This document shows, in pieces, positions 1-5,945 of a DNA stretch of 6,638 nt (positions are counted from its first letter, which is position 1; every line of letters starts with the position of its first letter). Under the pieces are notes generated by a model. It did no database searches. It had not been told where the DNA came from and worked only from the letters and a program-made list of their open reading frames with translations. The DNA is from Candidatus Parcubacteria bacterium (GTDB taxonomy: Bacteria > Patescibacteriota > Minisyncoccia > Minisyncoccales > UBA6532), in contig JAUSNC010000036.1 in assembly GCA_030645645.1 (NCBI GenBank), forward strand, positions 1-6,638. The letters run 5' to 3'. A program made the translations under genes and the position numbers.

Positions 1-939
1 GTCTGTTTGATAATGTTTTGCAGTTTGACGAGCAAGCCAAAAATCTCGGTTATATTTTTCTTCTTCCACGTCAAAGCCCACTGAATAAGTTTTAATTTTT
101 TCTGAAACAAATTCTGAAACCATTCCTAAAACAGAAGAAGAATCAATGCCTCCGCTTAGGAAAATTCCCACCGGCCTGTCGGAAATAAGCTGGCGTTTTA
201 CCGAATCTTTCAATAAGGTCTTTATTCCGTCTATTGCCTTACTTTTTGACTGAATTTCCGGATGATCATCAATATCCCAATATTTTTTAATATTTATATT
301 GCCATTCTTATAAATAAGATAATGGGCCGGAGGGAGTTTTTTAACCCCTTTTATAAGAGTAAAGGGGCCGGGCGTAAAAAACATCTTCAAATAGTGGGAA
401 AAAGCTTCCTGGTCAATTTCCCTTGGAATTGAATGGATTAAAATTGCCTTAATCTCTGAAGAAAAAATAAATTTAGCCGGGCCTGAGCTCATTGAAGGAT
501 TAAAATAATAATAAAAAGGTTTTACTCCAATTCTGTCCCTGGCTAGAAATAAGGAATTTTCGTTTTTATTATAGATGGCAAAAGAAAAAATTCCGTTAAG
601 CTCTGTAAGGCATCTTTCCCCCTTCTCCTCATAAAGATGCATGATCACTTCTGTATCCGATGAAGATTTGAATTTATGCCCCTTCTCCTCAAGTCCTTTT
701 CTTAATTCTTTAAAATTATATATTTCTCCGTTGTAAATAATACAAAGCGACCTGTCTTCGTTCCAAATTGGCTGACGGGCATTTTCTGAAAGGTCAATAA
801 TGGAAAGCCTGGCATGCCCAAGAGAAATATTTTCATCGCAATAAAAACCTTCGGCATCAGGGCCCCGGTGCCTTGTTATTTCAACCATCTTTTGGATTAA
901 GGCTTTGTCTTGAAAATTAAATCCGTTTATTGAGCACAT
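1..939 (-). CDS. asnB: Asparagine synthase (glutamine-hydrolysing), AsnB family, C-terminus cut by window edge
   Basis: The first 313 residues are present and the frame is still open at base 1. Family members are usually around 600 residues, so about half is missing. The enzyme hydrolyses glutamine in an N-terminal Ntn domain and passes ammonia to a synthetase domain that adenylates a carboxylate, classically aspartate. Visible motifs are the nucleophile Cys2 (MCSI start), RHRGPD at 23-28, LGHARLSIID at 40-49, YNGEIYN at 69-75 and SDTEV at 94-98, together forming the glutamine pocket. ARDRIGVKPFYY follows at 133-144 and SSEIKA at 160-165. The PP-loop SGGIDSS at 262-268 binds ATP. The ATG at 939 is fixed by the need for Cys at position 2. 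The gene overlaps the end of the upstream glycosyltransferase by 23 bp and has no Shine-Dalgarno, so it is probably translationally coupled. In this setting it may amidate a sugar acid rather than only make asparagine; that part is inference. Confidence 0.95.
   Translation of the reverse strand, partial: MCSINGFNFQDKALIQKMVEITRHRGPDAEGFYCDENISLGHARLSIIDLSENARQPIWNEDRSLCIIYNGEIYNFKELRKGLEEKGHKFKSSSDTEVIMHLYEEKGERCLTELNGIFSFAIYNKNENSLFLARDRIGVKPFYYYFNPSMSSGPAKFIFSSEIKAILIHSIPREIDQEAFSHYLKMFFTPGPFTLIKGVKKLPPAHYLIYKNGNINIKKYWDIDDHPEIQSKSKAIDGIKTLLKDSVKRQLISDRPVGIFLSGGIDSSSVLGMVSEFVSEKIKTYSVGFDVEEEKYNRDFWLARQTAKHYQTD
917..939 (-). other. 23-bp overlap of glycosyltransferase 3' end with asnB 5' end
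   Basis: The asnB ATG (937-939) lies 23 bp inside the glycosyltransferase frame, whose TAA is at 917-919, in a different frame. The asnB start is firm because Cys at position 2 is the catalytic nucleophile, so the overlap is real. About eight codons are read in both frames. The upstream sequence is A/T only apart from one G and no Shine-Dalgarno is visible, so coupling to glycosyltransferase translation is likely. Confidence 0.85.
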
Positions 940-1972
940 TAAATTCTAAAATTATTTTATCCGTTAAAGCATCTAAATTATAGTTCTTTACTACAATATC
1001 CCTTAAATTTTTATCTTCCTTCGCTTCTCGCAAATTAATAATTTTTTCAGCCAAATCCAGTGGATCTTTTTTATTAAAAAGGTATTTTAAATCCAAAATA
1101 TTTTGGAAAGCTTCGTTGCAGGTCAAAACCGAACATCCTGATGCCATGGCTTCCAATACCACCTTGTCTATACTCCCCGTATGGCTAAGATTTACCGAAA
1201 GATCCGCCTCTTGATAATATGCCGGCAATTTCGCATAAGAAACGCTTCCTAGAAATTCAATATAGTTGTTTAATCCCCTATTTTCTTTCATTTTCTTTAA
1301 TTGTTCAAAATATTTTGTTTCGCTTTCTTCCAGAGGACTACCAATAATTTTTACTTCTATGTCTTTGATATTTTTTTGATTAACAAGAATATCTATTGCC
1401 TCAATCAGAGTTTGCTGGTCTTTGATTGGCGATATTCTTCCAACTGATAAAATCTTAAATTTTGAATTCTGGATTATGGATTCTGGATTTCGCGCCTTAA
1501 ATAATTCCGTATCTATGCCATGTCCTACAATTTTAATCTTCTTTCTGTTTTTCAGCCTGCAGCTCTCTTCTGAAGCGGTTAAAATCCTGTCTACGCATCT
1601 TTCGGCTGAAATTAATTTCCAGTTCACGGATCTGTGCAAAAACCAAAGAATCATCTTTTTAGAAAAAATCTTCGCTAAAGGAAAACTGGCTATGGCGTAA
1701 ATCGGGCACATATGGATAAAAATACCGTCTGATTCCGGCAAATTGGCCAGAAGCAAAATCTGCAATCTCAATAATCTCCTTAATCTGGAGAAGCCTTTTT
1801 CTTTTCCCAGGGAATATACGGAAACGTTATCGGGAAGATTATGCTTTCCTTCCCACAAGCAGATAACGCAAATCTTATCAACCTTTAAAGCCAGTTTTTC
1901 TATCCATTGATGGAAAAAGCCGAGATTATCGTCTTCAATATCAACTCTCTGGGTTATAATCAGCAATTTCAC
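917..1972 (-). CDS. GT-B glycosyltransferase, family 4-like (divergent subgroup)
   Basis: A 351-residue cytoplasmic GT-B enzyme that likely transfers a sugar from a nucleotide sugar to a growing glycan; donor and acceptor are unknown. The N-terminal domain (about 1-150) opens with MKLLIITQRVD followed by NLGFFHQW, without the Gly-Gly loop of typical family 4 enzymes. The link HGIDTELF (151-158) leads into the C-terminal domain, which has VGRISPIKD (177-185; Arg179 and Lys184 at the usual phosphate-contacting positions) and TGSIDKVVLEAMASG (265-279). The usual E-x7-E motif is incomplete: Glu274 is present, but the first Glu is replaced by Gly266. The start is GTG at 1972, which fits the normal beginning of this subgroup; no good alternative exists. 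It lies 1 bp after the nucleotidylyltransferase stop and overlaps asnB by 23 bp. A heptamer repeat encodes residues 161-173, at the domain linker. Confidence 0.9.
   Translation of the reverse strand: MKLLIITQRVDIEDDNLGFFHQWIEKLALKVDKICVICLWEGKHNLPDNVSVYSLGKEKGFSRLRRLLRLQILLLANLPESDGIFIHMCPIYAIASFPLAKIFSKKMILWFLHRSVNWKLISAERCVDRILTASEESCRLKNRKKIKIVGHGIDTELFKARNPESIIQNSKFKILSVGRISPIKDQQTLIEAIDILVNQKNIKDIEVKIIGSPLEESETKYFEQLKKMKENRGLNNYIEFLGSVSYAKLPAYYQEADLSVNLSHTGSIDKVVLEAMASGCSVLTCNEAFQNILDLKYLFNKKDPLDLAEKIINLREAKEDKNLRDIVVKNYNLDALTDKIILEFNVLNKRI
1456..1490. repeat. Five-unit heptamer tandem repeat inside the glycosyltransferase gene
   Basis: Read on the minus strand, these 35 bases split exactly into five heptamers: AAATCCA, GAATCCA, TAATCCA, GAATTCA, AAATTTA. 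The first three differ only in the first base and the last two have drifted further. The repeat is in a coding region and encodes residues 161-173 of the glycosyltransferase, between the end of the N-terminal domain and the first strand of the nucleotide-binding domain. Because 7 is not a multiple of 3, the encoded peptide (RNPESIIQNSKFK) shows no protein-level repeat, so selection on protein sequence does not explain the DNA periodicity. Confidence 0.8.
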
Positions 1973-1973
1973 T

Positions 1974-2648
1974 TTAAATTATATTCTTTATATTATTTTG
2001 CGCTTTTTTTAACCTTTCTTCTGTTCCCACTTCAGTCCAAAAACTGTTATGTATAAAGGCGCCGAGTTTTCCTTCTTTAGCAAGCGAAGGAAAAATATCG
2101 CGCTCTATAGAAAAAGATTCTCCGGCGTTTGCTTTTTCAAATACGTTCGGCGATAGAATATATACTCCTGCATTCATATAGCCTTTTCCTGTTCCGGATT
2201 TTTCGCTGAATTCTAAAATACTATCTCCTTTAATTACCACCGAACCAAACTCCGATACGTCAGGCACTTCATAAACAGCCATCATATTAGGGAAAGAACT
2301 TGTCTGGAAAGCATTTATAAAGCGCGTGATATCAATATCCGTAAGAATATCCCCGTTTACAGCCAGAAACGGCTCCTTAATCCCCTCTGAAGCCAATTTA
2401 ATGGCTCCTCCTGTTCCAAGGGGCTTTAATTCCACTATGCATTGATAAATCCCGCTAAAACAACTTGATATTTGGTTCGCTCTAAAACCAAGACTTAATC
2501 TGATATCAGAAATACCATGCAATTTCAACCAGTCAATCTGATGCTGTAAAATAGTTTTTGAACCTATTTTAACCAGAGCTTTTGGGATTATTTTAGCGGA
2601 CTCAGGGAGCCTGGTCCCCTTCCCGCCTGCTAAAATTATGGCTTTCAT
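1974..2648 (-). CDS. Sugar-1-phosphate nucleotidylyltransferase (NTP_transferase family, HddC/ManC-N-like)
   Basis: A 224-residue single-domain enzyme predicted to join a sugar-1-phosphate to an NTP, giving an NDP-sugar for the neighbouring glycosyltransferases. The N-terminus carries the nucleotide-binding signature LAGGKGTRL (6-14) with the conserved Pro-Lys at 22-23. KPLGTGGAIKLA (75-86) is a base-recognition loop typical of the HddC-like branch. VNGDILTD (97-104) contains the metal-binding Asp100. EFSEK (146-150) and NAGVYILSP (159-167) line the sugar site. Near the C-terminus TEVGTEERLKKAQ (205-217) matches the family's usual [WF]xDIGTPE element, but the metal-ligand Asp is replaced by Glu206. 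The protein lacks the left-handed beta-helix of GlmU and the C-terminal isomerase domain of bifunctional ManC. Sugar and nucleotide cannot be assigned from sequence; HddC-like GDP or CDP/UTP chemistry are all possible. The start is ATG at 2648, 19 bp after the preceding stop, without a clear Shine-Dalgarno. Confidence 0.92.
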   Translation of the reverse strand: MKAIILAGGKGTRLPESAKIIPKALVKIGSKTILQHQIDWLKLHGISDIRLSLGFRANQISSCFSGIYQCIVELKPLGTGGAIKLASEGIKEPFLAVNGDILTDIDITRFINAFQTSSFPNMMAVYEVPDVSEFGSVVIKGDSILEFSEKSGTGKGYMNAGVYILSPNVFEKANAGESFSIERDIFPSLAKEGKLGAFIHNSFWTEVGTEERLKKAQNNIKNII

Positions 2649-2667
2649 ATAAGTAAAAACTGAATAC

Positions 2668-3762
2668 TCAATTATTAATCATTTTTATATAATTTTCAAT
2701 GTATTTATCGTTAGAGAAATTCTGTTCTGCAAACATCCTCCCTTTAATGCCGAATTCCTTAGCAAGCTCTTTTTTTGATAATAAAGTCCTCATTTTCTCT
2801 GCCAAAGAGCCAGAATCGCCACTCTTAAATAGAAATCCATTGATTCCATCTTGAACCAGCTCAGGAATTCCTCCTGCATCGCTTCCGATTACCGGCTTGC
2901 TTAAAGCCATAGCCTCTATTATTACTCTTGGCAGGCCTTCAGATAAGGAAGGGAGAATAAAACAATAACAATCTTTCATAATGTCCTTTGTTTCAATTAA
3001 AGAAAGCTTCCCCCTGAATTCAACTTTATCTGCAATATTAAATTTTAAAGCCATATCTTTAAGATAATTCTCTTCCGAACCTTTTCCGATTATTAATAAC
3101 CTGAATTCGCTGAAATTTTTATGAATTTTTGAAAATGCCTCAATCAGATATTCAACCCCTTTAACCTTTTCCAGGGTCCCGACGAATAAAATATAATTAT
3201 TAGAACGAACCTCCTTTTCGTTCAGAAAAATATCCAAATCTGTAAAAGTAGGAAAAAGAATATATGGCTTGTCCGGAGCAATTTTTCTAGCTTCCTCCGC
3301 TAAATATTTAGCAACCGTTCTTATTTTGTCTGCATTTTTCAAACTTATTTTAGCCAAAAATGGAATAAACTTTCTTTGTAAAAATTCCATTCTCCTTTTC
3401 TTTGAAAGAAATGGGCCTTCTTTCCAGTCTCCGTGAATTTCAATAATCAGCTCTTTTTTCAATATTTTTTTTAAAATTACTCCGAGGAAACCGTCTATAA
3501 GCGGAGACTGGCTGACAATCACATCTATTTTCTTTGTCAAACAGATCCAAAAAGCGGCCATAAAACAAATGGGCCAGAAAAGAATCCCTGATGGGAGGAG
3601 ATAAAAATCTGCTCCCCACTTCTTTATATGGGCCGGTCCGCCTTTTGCCAAATCAAAAACTTCCATGCCGCTTGTAAGTCCTTTATATTTCCCGGCTAAA
3701 TGAAAATCTCCATTCTTAGCCAGACTGCGTCCGGTAACGCCGATAAATAAAACTTTCTTCAT
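2668..3762 (-). CDS. Glycosyltransferase family 4 (GT-B)
   Basis: A 364-residue GT-B glycosyltransferase. The N-terminal Rossmann domain (1 to about 170) begins MKKVLFIGVTGRSL and has a hydrophobic stretch at about 57-76 that may help the enzyme sit on the inner membrane, where lipid-linked glycans are built. IIEIHGDW (106-113) is a typical acceptor-side element. The C-terminal domain begins near NNYILFVGTLEKVKG (188-202) and contains the full E-x7-E motif in PSLSEGLPRVIIEAMA (271-286; Glu275 and Glu283), followed by SDAGGIPELV (294-303). The Arg that normally follows the Gly in VGRL is Thr196, while Lys201 is kept. The ATG at 3762 overlaps the TGA of the upstream glycosyltransferase by 4 bp, a sign of translational coupling. 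The sugar donor and linkage cannot be predicted. Confidence 0.93.
   Translation of the reverse strand: MKKVLFIGVTGRSLAKNGDFHLAGKYKGLTSGMEVFDLAKGGPAHIKKWGADFYLLPSGILFWPICFMAAFWICLTKKIDVIVSQSPLIDGFLGVILKKILKKELIIEIHGDWKEGPFLSKKRRMEFLQRKFIPFLAKISLKNADKIRTVAKYLAEEARKIAPDKPYILFPTFTDLDIFLNEKEVRSNNYILFVGTLEKVKGVEYLIEAFSKIHKNFSEFRLLIIGKGSEENYLKDMALKFNIADKVEFRGKLSLIETKDIMKDCYCFILPSLSEGLPRVIIEAMALSKPVIGSDAGGIPELVQDGINGFLFKSGDSGSLAEKMRTLLSKKELAKEFGIKGRMFAEQNFSNDKYIENYIKMINN
3759..3762 (-). other. ATGA stop-start overlap between two glycosyltransferase genes
   Basis: On the minus strand the four bases read ATGA: the ATG starts the 364-residue glycosyltransferase and the TGA ends the 360-residue one. There is no good Shine-Dalgarno upstream (the nearest purine run is AAAGAA), which supports termination-reinitiation coupling and near-equal expression. 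Confidence 0.85.
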
Positions 3763-4841
3763 ATTAATTCTTTAAATAAAACAATATGTTCTTTAGTAAT
3801 ATCTTGCCAAGAAAAAGATAAAGGCATTCCTTCAATTAATTTCCTGTATTTATTATAGTTTTCTTCTTCACAAAGATAGATTATCTTTCTTGAAATATCT
3901 TCTACGTCTTTTGGATCAATAAAAAGAAGCATATCTTTGAATTTCTCATAATATCCTGTTTCCCTGGTTAATAGAATAGGCTTTCCCATTGCTATAGATT
4001 CTAAGGCAAAATTAGGAGTAATTTCAGACAGTGAAGGCAAAACGCAAAAGTAGCTTTTTCTTATCTCTTCAAAAAGCTGGTTCTGGGATAAAGCTTTTTC
4101 AAAAAATATTTTATCCTGAAGTTGAAGTTTTTCCACTTTATTCTTTAAAAATTGCGTTTCCGGCCCATCTCCCACAATTTTCAAGGTCAGCGGCATGGTG
4201 ACCTTTTCAACTGATTTAGCAAAAGCATCTATAAGATTACCTAAATTTTTCAGTTTAATCAGTCTACCAGCAAAAAGTATCTGATAATCAGCGTTTTGCG
4301 TATTGCCGTTTATTTTTTCGGGAAAAGGATTTCCTATAATACTTATCTTTGATCGGTCTAAATCGTAAAAGTCAATATAAATTTCTTTTTGAAAGTCGCT
4401 GGTGAAAATAATCCGGTCCGCCCCCTTCAAAACTCTCTTAATCAGCCAGATAAATATTCTCTCTCTTATGCTTTTAGGTTCCTTATAATAATCCTTCAGC
4501 GTGGCCTCACTCCTTCCTTCCTCTACCGCCCTTTCCCATAAAAAATCTCCTCCTAACCTGATAATAAATTTTTTCCTGAATATTTTGCTGCAAAAAAAAG
4601 CCGGCAGTCCTGAGCTTATAATATTGAAGCCGTATATCAAATCGCAACCGCCAGCCTTACTTAATAAAGACGCTGAATAAAGCAAGAAACGCAATGGTTG
4701 TGGATATGATTTTAATGAATTATAACTTATTAAAACCGAGGAGATTCCTTCTTTTTCAAGGATTTGGAATAGATTTTTTATATATGTTGCCGGGCCTCCT
4801 ATTGAAGGCGCGGCTATCGGAGTTGCGATTAATATTTTCAT
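3759..4841 (-). CDS. Glycosyltransferase family 4 (GT-B)
   Basis: A 360-residue GT-B retaining-type glycosyltransferase. The start MKILIATPIAAPSIGGPATY shows the Gly-Gly loop (Gly15, Gly16) that contacts the donor diphosphate in family 4 enzymes. IIRLGGDFLWE (93-103) follows. ISIIGNPFP (166-174) marks the linker to the C-terminal domain, which has AGRLIKLKN (191-199; Arg193 and Lys198) and VGDGPE (223-228). LPSLSEITPNFALESIAMGKP (268-288) carries an intact E-x7-E pair, Glu273 and Glu281. The length is normal and the reading frame intact. It overlaps its neighbours by 4 bp at both ends (ATGA at each junction), so it should be co-translated with them. An acceptor in a cell-surface glycan is inferred from context; sugar specificity is unknown. 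Confidence 0.93.
   Translation of the reverse strand: MKILIATPIAAPSIGGPATYIKNLFQILEKEGISSVLISYNSLKSYPQPLRFLLYSASLLSKAGGCDLIYGFNIISSGLPAFFCSKIFRKKFIIRLGGDFLWERAVEEGRSEATLKDYYKEPKSIRERIFIWLIKRVLKGADRIIFTSDFQKEIYIDFYDLDRSKISIIGNPFPEKINGNTQNADYQILFAGRLIKLKNLGNLIDAFAKSVEKVTMPLTLKIVGDGPETQFLKNKVEKLQLQDKIFFEKALSQNQLFEEIRKSYFCVLPSLSEITPNFALESIAMGKPILLTRETGYYEKFKDMLLFIDPKDVEDISRKIIYLCEEENYNKYRKLIEGMPLSFSWQDITKEHIVLFKELI
4838..4841 (-). other. ATGA stop-start overlap between two glycosyltransferase genes
   Basis: Same arrangement as at 3759-3762: TGA of the 366-residue glycosyltransferase shares bases with the ATG of the 360-residue one. The bases upstream of the start hold no GGAGG-like sequence. It also shows that TGA is a stop codon in this organism. 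Confidence 0.85.
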
Positions 4842-5938
4842 ATGGCTGTTTTCAGATAAATATCAAAAACTCGCTCGCTAATATTGCTCCAATTATACCT
4901 ATTTAAAGCAGATAAGGCATTATCAGCCAATTGTAATGCTAATCCCGGATTAGATCGGATTCTTTCCAGGGCCGCTGCTAAAACAGAAGAATCTTTAGAA
5001 CTAACCAAGATTCCGTTTTTATTATTTTCAATTATATCTTTTATTCCTCCCACATCTGTTCCAATTACCGGGACGCGGCAGGCCATTGCTTCTAATATTA
5101 CTATGCCAAATCCTTCCTTCAAGGATGGAAGGACAAAACAATCGGCAGCCACCAGATATTCCCCTATTTTTTCGTTTGGAATTTCCCCGAGGAAAACAAT
5201 TTTTTCTTTAATGCCTCTTTCTTTTGCCAGGCTTTCAAGATTTTTTCTTTCGCTTCCTCCGCCAATCGCAATAAGCTTGAAATTATCCGATGGATTAACG
5301 GCCTTTATTAGATAATCTATTCCTTTGACCTTTTCCAATCTTGCAACGGTCATTATTGCAAATTCACTATTTAAACCAAGATTTTTTCTGCTTTTTTCGC
5401 GGTTAAGATTACTGAACTTCCCGAGATCAATGCCGTTGGGTATGACTTCTATATTTTTTACTCCAATTTCTTCAAAATACTTTTTTATTGCTTGGCTGGC
5501 GGCAATGCATACTTTGGCGTTGCAATAAGCCAATCTCCTGAAAAATCCCTTATCTTCCTCCAGTCTTTGCACTGTTGAAATATAGGGAATCTTAGTCATT
5601 TTATAAATCAGGTACCCGAGAAAAGAGCTTAAAAACCCTTGGCAATGCAGTAAATCAATCTTCTCCCTTCTAATAAGAGAAAACGAGCGAAATAGGATAA
5701 AAGGCAGAGCGCTAATTATATATAAGGGCGATGAATAAGAAAGATTTTCCAGGTTAAATAAGGAAGTTCTAGTAATACTGACTCCGTTTCTGATCTCCTT
5801 TGTTTTTTGTCCTTTAACTTTTCCTGTAATGACAAAAATTCCGGCTTTTTCCGAAAGCCTTTCTGCAATATTTTGAGCCCATTGCTCAATTCCTCCGATG
5901 ACCGGAAAATAATGTAATGTAATTAATAATACCTTCAT
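4838..5938 (-). CDS. Glycosyltransferase family 4 (GT-B), canonical
   Basis: A 366-residue enzyme, the most canonical family 4 member here. MKVLLITLHYFPVIGGIEQW (1-20) has the Gly15-Gly16 donor loop. LLHCQGF (96-102) corresponds to the HxHG-type acceptor-side motif. VIPNGIDLGKF (165-175) links the domains. The C-terminal domain shows VARLEKVKG (198-206; Arg200 and Lys205), IGGGSE (225-230), LPSLKEGFGIVILEAMA (270-286; E-x7-E at Glu275 and Glu283) and TDVGGIKDII (294-303). I chose the ATG at 5938 because it gives the standard family N-terminus. A TTG at 5959 would add only MQRSENK, overlap the aminotransferase by 14 bp, and has no homology-like content. With the ATG the gap to the aminotransferase stop is 7 bp. 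The 3' end overlaps the next gene by 4 bp. Confidence 0.94.
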   Translation of the reverse strand: MKVLLITLHYFPVIGGIEQWAQNIAERLSEKAGIFVITGKVKGQKTKEIRNGVSITRTSLFNLENLSYSSPLYIISALPFILFRSFSLIRREKIDLLHCQGFLSSFLGYLIYKMTKIPYISTVQRLEEDKGFFRRLAYCNAKVCIAASQAIKKYFEEIGVKNIEVIPNGIDLGKFSNLNREKSRKNLGLNSEFAIMTVARLEKVKGIDYLIKAVNPSDNFKLIAIGGGSERKNLESLAKERGIKEKIVFLGEIPNEKIGEYLVAADCFVLPSLKEGFGIVILEAMACRVPVIGTDVGGIKDIIENNKNGILVSSKDSSVLAAALERIRSNPGLALQLADNALSALNRYNWSNISERVFDIYLKTAI

Positions 5939-5945
5939 TTTATTT

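Noticed and set aside
1456..1490. CRISPR array or transposon terminal repeat
   Set aside because: The units are 7 bp with no spacers, and there is no adjacent transposase or inverted partner; a simple tandem repeat explains it.
1422..1700. Plus-strand open frames, including those at 1422-1700, 4694-4906, 4884-5315, 5325-5528, 6019-6222 and 6280-6576
   Set aside because: Each lies wholly or mostly antisense to a well-supported minus-strand gene, shows no recognisable domain and reads as a reverse-frame shadow.
2649..2667. Promoter or terminator in the 19-bp gap before the nucleotidylyltransferase
   Set aside because: This is the longest intergenic gap, yet it holds neither a hairpin with a T-run nor room for -35/-10 boxes.
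2668..5938. Recent tandem duplication of the three adjacent glycosyltransferases
   Set aside because: They share only family-level motifs in the C-terminal domain; the N-terminal domains differ strongly, so they are old paralogues or independent recruits.
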